From: Sulfuricaulis sp.
GTDB taxonomy: Bacteria > Pseudomonadota > Gammaproteobacteria > Acidiferrobacterales > Sulfurifustaceae
Length of the DNA stretch: 41,930 nucleotides
Reading direction: 5' to 3'
Assembly (NCBI GenBank): GCA_024654125.1
Contig: JANLIC010000281.1
Span: 1-41,930 of the forward strand
Below, piece by piece: positions 18,666-25,642 of the stretch (its first letter is position 1; every line of letters begins with the position of its first letter). The position numbers and the translations under genes were made by a program. The notes below the pieces were generated by a model that saw only the letters and a program-made list of their open reading frames with translations, did not search any database and was not told where the DNA came from.

Positions 18666-19223
18666 ATGAAAAGAGTCGAGCACGCTATAGAGGTCGTGAT
18701 ATTCAACAGCCGCTGGCTGCTGGCACCGTTTTATCTGGCCCTGGTGGCCTCCATCGCCCTGCTGCTGGTCAAATTCGGTCAGGATTTCTTTCACATGCTG
18801 CCGAATATCTTCACCATGAGCGAAAGCGCAGTCATCCTGGCCATCCTGACACTGGTGGACATGTCGCTGGTCGCCAACCTGCTGCTCATTATTATCTTCA
18901 GTGGTTATGAGAACTTCGTCTCCAAGATCGATACCGCCGGCCACGAGGACCGTCCCAGCTGGATGGGCAAGGTGGATTTCTCGGGGCTCAAGGTAAAACT
19001 CATCGCCTCGATCGTGGCGATCTCCGCCATCGAACTCTTGAAGGCATTTGTGAATGTCTCCAACATCGGTGTTGGCAGCGACGCGGCGGGCTGGACGGTG
19101 GCAGACAAGCAGCTGGCATGGAAGGTCGGCATCCATTTCGTACTGATCGTGTCCGGCGTGCTGTTCGCGATCATGGACCGCGTCGCCGAAGGCACCAAGA
19201 GCCATACCGACAAGAAACATTAA
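18666..19223 (+). CDS. UPF0114 (YqhA-like) membrane protein
   Basis: The start is set at ATG 18666 (MKRVEHAIEVVIFNSRWLLAP) because family members begin there; the track adds 15 residues. The 185-residue protein has about four membrane helices and the family signatures NSRWLLAPFYLAL, HMLPNIFTMSES, FSGYENFVSKID and KLIASIVAISAIELL. The last helix ends LFAIMDRV. The function of this conserved inner-membrane family is unknown. An acidic loop (AGHEDRPSWMG) separates helices two and three. Confidence 0.92.
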   Translation: MKRVEHAIEVVIFNSRWLLAPFYLALVASIALLLVKFGQDFFHMLPNIFTMSESAVILAILTLVDMSLVANLLLIIIFSGYENFVSKIDTAGHEDRPSWMGKVDFSGLKVKLIASIVAISAIELLKAFVNVSNIGVGSDAAGWTVADKQLAWKVGIHFVLIVSGVLFAIMDRVAEGTKSHTDKKH

Positions 19224-19283
19224 CAGTATCGCGACAGCGACTAAGGCGCCACATCAGGGGAAAACTGACTCGAGGGCGCGCTC

Positions 19284-20111
19284 ATGGCGCATAACGGATT
19301 CCCACCCCTCGCGCTTGCCGACTGGCGCGCGACCCGCGACACCCTGCACGGCTACGCCAGGGTGCTCGGCGCCATACGCGCCGCGATCACCCCGAAACAG
19401 AAACGCTGGTGGCATATCAGCCTGCGTGTGGCGCCCGATGGACTCACGACCACGGATATCCCGGCCGGTGAATCACACTTTGCACTGTGCCTAGATCTGA
19501 CAGCCCATCGCCTGGTCATTCAGGCCAATCACGCTCAGCCCCCACACATCCCGCTCGGCGGACAATCGTCCGCCGTTCTCGGCGCGCAGATCGTGACCGC
19601 GCTAGAGTATCTTGGAATTAAACCTGACATCGACAAAGCCAAACTGGGCGACGCCAAACCCGCGCATTACGACCGCGCGGCCGTCGAGCACTTCTGGCGC
19701 GCGCTGCAACGCATCGATGCCACCATTAAAAGATTTCATGAAAACCTCGGAGCGAATACCAGCCCGGTACAGCTCTGGCCGCATCATTTCGATCTCGCCA
19801 TGAACTGGTTCAGCGGGCGGAAAGTGCCGGGCGCGGATCCCGCGGACGAGGAGGCCTCCGAAGAGCAGATGAACTTCGGTTTCTCCACCGGCGATGACGG
19901 TATTAATCATGCCTACTTCTACATTACTGCCTATCCATTGCCCGGGGACTTGGTGAAAATGAAATTGCCACCGGATGCGATCTGGCACACGCAAGGCTGG
20001 ACCGGCGCGATCATGCCATATGCTGCTCTCACGAAGGTGGAACAGCCAGAGGAAAAATTGCTCGGCTTCATGCAAATCGTTCACAATGCGGGCAGCCGTT
20101 TGATGAAATAG
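19284..20111 (+). CDS. DUF5996 family protein
   Basis: The 275-residue soluble protein begins MAHNGFPPLALADWRATRDTLHGYARVLGAIR and matches the DUF5996 pattern: a WWHISLRV segment near residue 47, QLWPHHFDLAMNWFSG near 165, and EEQMNFGFSTGDDG near 195. Paired His residues in WPHHFD may bind metal, but that is a guess. The biochemical role of the family is unknown. It sits upstream of, and probably with, the PNPOx-like flavoprotein gene, 31 bases away. Confidence 0.85.
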   Translation: MAHNGFPPLALADWRATRDTLHGYARVLGAIRAAITPKQKRWWHISLRVAPDGLTTTDIPAGESHFALCLDLTAHRLVIQANHAQPPHIPLGGQSSAVLGAQIVTALEYLGIKPDIDKAKLGDAKPAHYDRAAVEHFWRALQRIDATIKRFHENLGANTSPVQLWPHHFDLAMNWFSGRKVPGADPADEEASEEQMNFGFSTGDDGINHAYFYITAYPLPGDLVKMKLPPDAIWHTQGWTGAIMPYAALTKVEQPEEKLLGFMQIVHNAGSRLMK

Positions 20112-20142
20112 CGCTGACGTACTAAAAACCAGGAGGTTCCAA

Positions 20143-20760
20143 ATGTCGAATATCTATAACGACAGTCACCGTGAGCTTCAGGACCGGTTCGATACCCGGC
20201 GTCTCGCCGACCGGCTTGACGAGGCCATCGTGCAGGACAACATTGCGCCGAGCGACAAGGACTTCATCGAGCGCCTGGACATGTTTTTTATCGCCACCGT
20301 AGACGATCGCGGCCACGCGAATTGCTCCTACAAGGCGGGCGAACCCGGCTTCGTGCGCGTGGTGGATGAACATACCCTGGCCTTCCCCAACTACGACGGT
20401 AACGGCATGTACCTCACCATGGGAAATATTCTCAAAACACGTCAGGTAGGAATGTTGTTCATCGACTTCGAAAACCAGAAACGCATGCGCCTGAACGGCG
20501 AGGCGTCGACACATCAGAACGATCCCTTGATGCAGGAATACCCCGAGGCACAGTTCATCGTTCGCGTGCGGGCGCGCGAGGTGTTCGCCAACTGCCCGCG
20601 CTACATTCACAAGATGAAACTGGTGCAGCGCTCGCGCTTCGTGCCGAAAAAACAGTGCCCCACTCCCGTGCCCGGCTGGAAGAAGGGTGAATGGGTTGCT
20701 GATACGCTGCCCACCAACGATCCCGCGCATGACAAAACCCGCGAGGTCATTGACCGCTGA
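20143..20760 (+). CDS. Pyridoxamine 5'-phosphate oxidase-family protein
   Basis: The 205-residue protein has the split-barrel flavin/F420-binding fold of the PNPOx family. The core starts at DFIERLDMFFIATVDDRGHANCSYKAGEPGF and continues FPNYDGNGMYLTMGNILKTRQVGMLFIDF with the RMRLNGEAS strand. It is preceded by AGGAGG, a strong ribosome binding site. Such stand-alone members reduce or oxidise small molecules using FMN; substrate unknown. A C-terminal segment with KKQCPTPVPGWKKGEWV is outside the core barrel. It converges with the NMO-like gene. Confidence 0.88.
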   Translation: MSNIYNDSHRELQDRFDTRRLADRLDEAIVQDNIAPSDKDFIERLDMFFIATVDDRGHANCSYKAGEPGFVRVVDEHTLAFPNYDGNGMYLTMGNILKTRQVGMLFIDFENQKRMRLNGEASTHQNDPLMQEYPEAQFIVRVRAREVFANCPRYIHKMKLVQRSRFVPKKQCPTPVPGWKKGEWVADTLPTNDPAHDKTREVIDR

Positions 20761-20779
20761 GGGAAACCGTCAAACCATA

Positions 20780-22027
20780 TCAGGCGGAGGGCAAAACAAT
20801 CTGGTGATCGGTGCTGTAGAGGTAATCCTTGAACACGTCCTCTGCGTTCAGGAGCTGGTAATTTCCATCCGGCAATTTCCTTGAAGTGTCCTTGAGCCGG
20901 TAGGTATAGTGTCCGCAGGTCCAGCAATCGAAGTTGCGCATGTGGGTACAAAGACAGGTCTTGTCCTTGACCGAGATATCTTCCTCGTCTGGATGTTTCT
21001 CCAGCTCGCGGTTGTAAGCCTCGATGTAGGCGCAGTTTCCTGTCGCATCGAGCAGATAACCATACGCCTCACAATTGGGGCGGATGCCGGCGCCAATCGA
21101 CGGGCTCTTCTTCAGCATGCGCATCGGATAGCCGGTGGGCGAGATCAGGTTGACCTCGATGTCTTCCTCTTCGGCTTTGTAATATTCCTGCTTGATTTTG
21201 TCCGGCAGTCCGCATTCCTTCGTCACCGTGAAGCGCGTCGCCACCTGCACCGCCGCCGCGCCGGCTTCAAGGAATTCCACCGCGTCGCTACCGGTGAAAA
21301 TACCGCCCGCGGGAATAACGGGGATATCCAGATTTTCCTGCTTGAGATACTGATGAATCTCGTCAACGATGGTCTTGAGGTCATATTGCACCCAATCCAT
21401 GCCGAAACCGAGATGCCCGCCGGCGAGCGGGCCTTCCACGATGATGTAGTCCGGCAGGCGGTTGAGGCGCGCGCTCTTGCGCAGGAACAGCAGCAGCGCG
21501 CGCAGCGATGAAACGATAATACCAAACTTCACATCGCGGAACCGTGGATGGTCCTGCACCAGCGCAAGCGATCCCAGGTGCAACCCGGCGCTCAGCGTGA
21601 TGCCGTCAATCCCCGCATCCATGGCCGCGGTAATGCGCACGCGCAATGTGTCGCGCGGGCTGTTCATGGTGAGCTTTTCCATGCAGTTGATGAAAATGAG
21701 GCCGTCTCCCTGTTTGGCCTCCATGGTGCGACCCACGTGCAGCTTGGTGGCCTCGGCCAGCCGTTCGAGATCGAAATGGATGTCTGATTTGTTCAGGTTG
21801 GCGACGTTGTATTTGTACTTTTTCTGCTTCTCCTTGACGAATCCCGTTTTGAAACGTCTGTCGGAAACCGTAGGCACCATCGCATCGGAAATGTGCCCGA
21901 TGCCGCCGAGACGCGCTGAAACCAGCGCGAGTTCCGCGGTCGAAATATCGACGCCCATGCCGCCGGTCATGATTGGTACCAGCTCTTGCTTGCCGAGGTT
22001 CAGACGAAAATCATCAACGCGTTTCAT
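20780..22027 (-). CDS. NMO-like flavoprotein with Cys-rich C-terminus
   Basis: The 415-residue protein has a nitronate monooxygenase/2-nitropropane dioxygenase-type FMN barrel. It has the N-terminal ELVPIMTGGMGVDISTAELALV, the flavin-phosphate loop VIPAGGIFTGSDAVEFLEAGAAAVQ near residue 240 and EGPLAGGHLGFG near 199. After the barrel an extra tail of about 90 residues contains clustered cysteines: CEAYGYL, GNCAYIEA and CLCTHMRNFDCWTCGHY. The tail is unlike the shorter typical enzyme and could bind a metal or Fe-S cluster. Its physiological substrate is not readable from sequence. Confidence 0.87.
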   Translation of the reverse strand: MKRVDDFRLNLGKQELVPIMTGGMGVDISTAELALVSARLGGIGHISDAMVPTVSDRRFKTGFVKEKQKKYKYNVANLNKSDIHFDLERLAEATKLHVGRTMEAKQGDGLIFINCMEKLTMNSPRDTLRVRITAAMDAGIDGITLSAGLHLGSLALVQDHPRFRDVKFGIIVSSLRALLLFLRKSARLNRLPDYIIVEGPLAGGHLGFGMDWVQYDLKTIVDEIHQYLKQENLDIPVIPAGGIFTGSDAVEFLEAGAAAVQVATRFTVTKECGLPDKIKQEYYKAEEEDIEVNLISPTGYPMRMLKKSPSIGAGIRPNCEAYGYLLDATGNCAYIEAYNRELEKHPDEEDISVKDKTCLCTHMRNFDCWTCGHYTYRLKDTSRKLPDGNYQLLNAEDVFKDYLYSTDHQIVLPSA

Positions 22028-22070
22028 TGGACGATTAGGATATCTTCATCAGATTGCCAAAAAAACTTTA

Positions 22071-22157
22071 CGTCACCCCGGCGCAAGCCGGGGTCCAGAA
22101 TGGAAAACACCAGAGAAAGCAGGAATAAGCTGGATTCCGGCTTGCGCCGGAATGACG
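22071..22157. repeat. CATTCCGGC-type hairpin repeat, copy 2
   Basis: CGTCACCCCGGCGCAAGCCGGGGTCC and GGATTCCGGCTTGCGCCGGAATGACG are inverted arms with internal small hairpins, as in copy 1 at 18083. It occupies the gap between the sulfurtransferase and NMO-like genes. The arms differ at compensating positions. Confidence 0.9.
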
Positions 22158-22204
22158 GATTCAGGTGTTTTCCTGACTTTTTTTTGCATCCTGTTACACA
22201 TTAA

Positions 22205-23053
22205 TTAAAACTCGCCATTGGCCACCGGGCGTGTCGGGTCGGTGATCCACTCGCTCCAGCTGCCGGCATACAATTTTGCGCCTGAAAGCCCGGCGTGTTC
22301 CATCGCGAGGATGCTATGGCAGGCGGTCACACCCGACCCGCACATGTGCACGACTTTATCCGGCGGCACCTTGTCCAGCAGCGATAAATAATGCTCGCGC
22401 AAGGCTTCATCAGACATGAATTCGCTGGTGATGTCGAGATTGTCTTCATAAGGCATATTGTTTGCGCCGGGAATATGACCCGCCACCTTGTCGAGCGGCT
22501 CAACCTCGCCGCGAAAACGCTCCTCCGCGCGCGCGTCGATCAGAAGCCCTTCCTTGGCGCGCGTCATTTCCAATACATGATCGGCGTCAACCCACAGCGC
22601 GTTATTTATCGTCGGATGGAATTGCGTTGCCTTGATCTCGGACAATTCGGTCGTGACCGGCCGCTTTTCCCGTATCCACTTCTGGTAACCGGCATCGAGC
22701 ACCGCCACGGCTTCATGTCCGAGCCAACGCAGCAGCCACCACAGACGTGCCGCCATGGCGCCAAAGGAATCGTCGTACACGACCACCTGGCTGTTTTTAT
22801 CGATGCCCCAGCGGCCGAGTTTTTCCGCCAGCGTATTGGGGAAGGGAAGCGGATGCCGGCCACTGCCGGGCGTGATGGGAGAGGACAGATCCTCGCTGAG
22901 ATGTGCATAGCGCGCGCCGGGGATGTGTCCCGCTTCATAGGCACGCCGCCCGGCTTCCGGGTCGGTCAGGACGAAGCGGCAATCCACCACCACCCAGCGC
23001 GGGTCGCCCAAATGCCGGGACAGTGTTTCCGTATCGACGAGGGTGGTGAGCAT
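22205..23053 (-). CDS. sseA: 3-mercaptopyruvate/thiosulfate sulfurtransferase
   Basis: The product has two rhodanese domains (about 1-140 and 155-282). The catalytic Cys lies in the loop HMCGSGVTACHS; the CGSGVTA form is characteristic of 3-mercaptopyruvate sulfurtransferases (SseA type), whereas thiosulfate-specific enzymes usually have CRxGVT. It may move sulfur from mercaptopyruvate or other donors into the relay that serves DsrEFH/DsrC, but this link is inference. The start at ATG 23053 (MLTTLVDTETLS) is chosen over GTG at 23065; neither has a strong ribosome binding site. It is downstream of the DsrC-paralogue gene in the same orientation. Confidence 0.92.
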   Translation of the reverse strand: MLTTLVDTETLSRHLGDPRWVVVDCRFVLTDPEAGRRAYEAGHIPGARYAHLSEDLSSPITPGSGRHPLPFPNTLAEKLGRWGIDKNSQVVVYDDSFGAMAARLWWLLRWLGHEAVAVLDAGYQKWIREKRPVTTELSEIKATQFHPTINNALWVDADHVLEMTRAKEGLLIDARAEERFRGEVEPLDKVAGHIPGANNMPYEDNLDITSEFMSDEALREHYLSLLDKVPPDKVVHMCGSGVTACHSILAMEHAGLSGAKLYAGSWSEWITDPTRPVANGEF

Positions 23054-23133
23054 GGCTGTCAGCACTCAGACTTCAGTGAGCCCGCCCGGAGGCGGGTTGA
23101 ATGCTGAAAGCAGACAGCCGGAGTGTGCGTATT

Positions 23134-23472
23134 CTAATAGCCGCCCTTGCGTCGCGATTCGGGCAGGCCGGCGATGCGTCCGCCCTGCTTGCTCGGGTCC
23201 TTCGGGAACAGATCGTAAATATCCTTCTGGCTGGCATTGGTGCCCCACTTGTCCGACATCGCCTTCACAATATGGCGGGTGTTGGGCTGCTCGCCACCGT
23301 GATTGAAGTACATATCCCGCAAGTAGTCGATGAGATCCCAATGCTTTGGCGTCAATGAAATTCCCTCCAGCTGGGCAATATGTTCAGCCAGTTCCTTGCT
23401 CCAGTCTTCGGTGCTGGTGAGGAATCCGTTGGCATCGGTATCGATGGTCTTGCCATTAAACTCATAACTCAT
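23134..23472 (-). CDS. DsrC/TusE-superfamily protein lacking both Cys (RspA-like)
   Basis: The 112-residue protein has the DsrC/TusE fold signature: FNGKTIDTDANGFL, EDWSKELAEHIAQLEG and LTPKHWDLIDYLRDMYF. True DsrC (as in this window at 30686) carries two conserved Cys in its C-terminal arm. Here the arm reads QGGRIAGLPESRRKGGY and the whole protein contains no cysteine at all. By the superfamily's published classes, such members are called RspA and are proposed to be regulatory, not sulfur carriers. GAGGGG lies ahead of the ATG. It lies between the structured intergenic elements and the sulfurtransferase gene. Confidence 0.92.
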   Translation of the reverse strand: MSYEFNGKTIDTDANGFLTSTEDWSKELAEHIAQLEGISLTPKHWDLIDYLRDMYFNHGGEQPNTRHIVKAMSDKWGTNASQKDIYDLFPKDPSKQGGRIAGLPESRRKGGY

Positions 23473-23547
23473 AATTAAGTTCCCCTCGAATTCAGGCGGA
23501 TGTTTTTAGTGACGTCGAAAAAAAGCGAATGATACAAAGCGTCGGCA

Positions 23548-23639
23548 TTTATTGACCCGGCACGATTGTACTTGATTCGGGGCAATTCTTTACAGATACC
23601 TAGTCCCGGAAACAACGTAAGGAGTGCCGAGTCAATAAA
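23548..23639. repeat. Inverted-repeat element 2 between rspA-like and cas6-like genes
   Basis: TTTATTGACCCGGCAC at the left and GTGCCGAGTCAATAAA at the right are complementary over 16 positions with one G-T type pair. Inside, TCTTTAC / GTAAGGA and ATTG / CAAT can also pair, so the single strand could form a three-way junction about 92 nt long. A run of nine A (T on the minus strand) sits next to the right end. It could be a small MITE-like element, a structured RNA or part of the rspA 5' leader. No coding sequence is present. Confidence 0.6.
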
Positions 23640-23663
23640 AAAAAATATTATGACTTTCGATTA

Positions 23664-23746
23664 ATGAGGCGGCAAGAAGATTTCATACCAAAGCCACGGC
23701 GGTTGCATCCGAACAGACACAACCAGGTTCCTGCATGCCGCCTCAT
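23664..23746. repeat. Inverted-repeat element 1 directly after the cas6-like gene
   Basis: ATGAGGCGGCA and TGCCGCCTCAT are perfect 11-bp inverted arms 61 bases apart. On the minus strand the hairpin starts at the last base of the cas6-like coding sequence and would lie in its 3' untranslated region. The loop contains a second stem (GGTTG ... CAACC). It also reads as a short ORF of 17 codons (MQEPGCVCSDATAVALV), which is probably chance. There is no immediate T-run, though nine T follow about 20 bases later on the minus strand. Confidence 0.6.
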
Positions 23747-24429
23747 CAATCCAAAACGGGCCGGACTTCATGGATATCCTTGTGCGGCAGAAACAGCCCG
23801 CATCCCAGCGTCCGCCCCGGGCCCAAACCCCGCTGTTGGACCCTGACCGACTCCTCCACGTCCAGGTCCGCCAGCATCAGGCTGCGTGTATGGATTTTCC
23901 TGTCGGGCGTGGTGATGACACGCTCTATGCCGCAGAGCATCTTTTTCGGATGGACTCCGATATCAGCCAGCAGCGCCTGTGCCTCGCGCATGAAAACCGT
24001 TTCGTCCAGTCCTTCACTGGCGACGATGTAGCGCGAGAAAAGTGTCGTAAGCGTGCTGAGCGGCTTGACCACGGCCTTGTCCACCAGCATCGAGTTACCG
24101 TCGATACTCAGCGTTTGCCCGGTCAGTATGCCGGCATCCTCGATACGTTGCTTGGGCAGGCGCAACATGAGCTTGGTACGGCGCGACAGGTGCAGCAGGG
24201 CGTCGGGTTTATCCGGACGCATCCAGCCATTGCCGGATTCCGCACCGTGTATGGTATGAAGACCGGCAAGCGCTTCGTCCGCAAACCAGGGCAGTGCTTC
24301 GGAGACGGCCTGCGATAACGCGTAGGAATGATCCACCGGCAGGGTACGGCACTGGATGCTGAAAACCACATCCACGATATCGTCCGGGACGTTATAATTT
24401 TCATTCTCTTTGGCTTCTTGCCAGTACAT
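23746..24429 (-). CDS. Solitary Cas6/Cmx6-like RAMP protein
   Basis: The start chosen is the ATG at 24429 (MYWQEAKENENYNVPDD), giving 227 residues; the longer track ORF overlaps the upstream gene. The sequence matches the Cas6/Cmx6 (type I-MYXAN) family pattern: VDVVFSIQCRTLPVDHSYALSQA at the N-terminus, a GLHTIHGAES segment, TKLMLRLPKQRI, and a C-terminal Gly-rich loop RGLGPGRTLGCGLFLP, the hallmark of RAMP RNA-binding domains. Cas6 enzymes cut CRISPR precursor RNA. No CRISPR array, Cas protein or spacer-like repeats are visible here, so the RNA target and activity are unknown. It begins ten bases after the preceding gene ends and is probably translated with it. Confidence 0.8.
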   Translation of the reverse strand: MYWQEAKENENYNVPDDIVDVVFSIQCRTLPVDHSYALSQAVSEALPWFADEALAGLHTIHGAESGNGWMRPDKPDALLHLSRRTKLMLRLPKQRIEDAGILTGQTLSIDGNSMLVDKAVVKPLSTLTTLFSRYIVASEGLDETVFMREAQALLADIGVHPKKMLCGIERVITTPDRKIHTRSLMLADLDVEESVRVQQRGLGPGRTLGCGLFLPHKDIHEVRPVLD

Positions 24430-24439
24430 GTCCGTGTTG

Positions 24440-25147
24440 TCAGTTAACCGGGAGTTTCTCGCGTATGGCGTCGCGGTCGATCCACCACTCCTCCTGCACC
24501 AGCACGTCCACCACATTGCGCAGGCGTGGCAGGAATTTCGCAGGATCGTCGAGTTCGAGTTTCTTGAACCAGCGGCTGAACGCCTCCTGGTCGTGTGCGT
24601 CGCTGTGGCGTCGCGCCACCGTCGCCAAGAGCTGGTTGCTGTAGAACATCAGGTCTTCGCGCTGGCGCCCCTCGGCGCGCAGGTCCACGAGATAATGCGC
24701 CACGGTCGCCGCCACCGCGGCACCATCGGACTCCGGCGGAGTTTCGTCCACCACATGCTGCAACATGGCCACCGAAAGTTCGGGGTCCATGGGAAAGGTG
24801 ACTGTCAGCCAGATACCTTGCCCAAGCGCCGCGAGCGATTCCGGCTGATCCGACAGGAACATGATGTCGCAGGCCTGCACCGCACCCTCCCAGGCCTCGC
24901 GCGCCAAGTAAATATCGAAGGCCTCACGGCCGGCGTCCCAGGCGTCCTCGTTTTTCTCCAGACGGATGAGCGTGCGGCCAATCTGCAGCAGAAGATCGGC
25001 GCGTGCCGGCGGATCATAATTGGGCGGCAGCTCCAGCATCTGGCGTCTGAATTCCGCCAGCTGGGCTTCGAGCAGGACGGAAGATTCCTGGGTGTCTTCC
25101 GCACTGTCCATGTCGGTCTTGAAGCTTTCGTCTTTGAGATATTTCAT
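24440..25147 (-). CDS. Helical protein of unknown function beside cas6-like gene
   Basis: This is a 235-residue soluble, acidic, alpha-helical protein (MKYLKDESFKTDMDSAEDTQESSVLLEAQLAEFRRQM). The middle has TPR-like helical pairs (DLLLQIGRTLIRLEKNEDAWDAGREAFDIYLAREAWEGAVQACD), suggesting a protein-interaction scaffold. No catalytic motif or signal peptide is seen, and I do not recognise a named family. No clear ribosome binding site precedes the ATG. It lies 10 bases before the cas6-like start and after the 65-aa gene, separated from the latter by a dispersed repeat. Confidence 0.75.
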   Translation of the reverse strand: MKYLKDESFKTDMDSAEDTQESSVLLEAQLAEFRRQMLELPPNYDPPARADLLLQIGRTLIRLEKNEDAWDAGREAFDIYLAREAWEGAVQACDIMFLSDQPESLAALGQGIWLTVTFPMDPELSVAMLQHVVDETPPESDGAAVAATVAHYLVDLRAEGRQREDLMFYSNQLLATVARRHSDAHDQEAFSRWFKKLELDDPAKFLPRLRNVVDVLVQEEWWIDRDAIREKLPVN

Positions 25148-25163
25148 AAATTTTTAAGAATTT

Positions 25164-25265
25164 GGAACCACAGATAAACATGGATGGACACGGATGAAAA
25201 TCAAAAAAATATACCCGGTTTCTTTAATTAGCATATCTGTGTTTATCTGTGTTCATCCGTGGTTA
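25164..25265. repeat. Dispersed ACAGATAAACACGG-type inverted repeat, copy 4
   Basis: GGAACCACAGATAAACATGG on the left and TGTTTATCTGTGTTCATCCGTGGTTAC on the right are inverted arms made of ACAGATAAACA/GATGAACAC units. It splits the 65-aa gene from the 235-aa gene and may interrupt an operon. Confidence 0.87.
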
Positions 25266-25268
25266 CAA

Positions 25269-25466
25269 TTATTTAGTCACCGAATGGATTCCGACAAAGG
25301 CGCCTTCCAGTTGATCCTCCCAGTTAGCGGGCGTGTCCGGATATGTCGGTTTGATGTCGATGCGGAAAAACATTTCCGTCTGCGCCCGCTGGCGCACCAC
25401 TTCCAGCAGTTGTTCGAACGTCATGATGTCATGATGCTGAAGCAGGATTTCGCTCAGATGCAACAT
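25269..25466 (-). CDS. Small protein of unknown function (65 aa)
   Basis: The 65-residue product is MLHLSEILLQHHDIMTFEQLLEVVRQR followed by a beta-like segment (TEMFFRIDIKPTYPDTPANWEDQLEGAF). AAGGT lies eight bases upstream of the ATG. It has no cysteine, signal or membrane segment. Its position upstream of the 235-aa and cas6-like genes in the same direction suggests a shared function, but the family is not recognised. Confidence 0.7.
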   Translation of the reverse strand: MLHLSEILLQHHDIMTFEQLLEVVRQRAQTEMFFRIDIKPTYPDTPANWEDQLEGAFVGIHSVTK

Positions 25467-25504
25467 GGCCAGACCTTATCAGGATTCATTTCCAACTCCC
25501 CCAG

Positions 25505-25635
25505 AGTGAAAGAATGCGCGCATGGCGCGCATCGGCTCCAATCATACAAAACTCCCCTCTCCCGCTTTCGGGAGAGGGGTCGGGGTGAGGGTGCCCTCTC
25601 CCTCCGGGAGAGGGAATGAGGGTGAGGGTGCGCCA
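25505..25635. repeat. GC-rich dispersed repeat cluster, copy 3
   Basis: The gap holds the GCGCGCATGGCGCGC motif, a CCCCTCTCCCG-CTTTCG-GGAGAGGGG hairpin (25554-25579), GGTGAGGGTG, and a second hairpin CCCTCTCCCTCCGGGAGAGGG (25594-25614). These are the same modules as at 13722, 16990 and inside dsrN, but without the 25-bp palindrome. Confidence 0.85.
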
Positions 25636-25642
25636 AGAAATA

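Noticed and set aside
23548-23639. A tRNA gene in the second inverted-repeat element
   Set aside because: The length is close to a long tRNA, but there is no CCA-end acceptor, no T-loop consensus and no anticodon arm of the right size.
23682-23735. 17-codon ORF inside inverted-repeat element 1 (minus strand)
   Set aside because: It is very short and lies wholly within the loop of the hairpin. Its GAGGCGGC upstream belongs to the stem, so it is probably chance.
23655-23746. Intrinsic terminator for the cas6-like gene
   Set aside because: The 11-bp inverted arms enclose a 61-base loop and the T-run lies about 20 bases beyond the stem, which does not fit the usual terminator shape.
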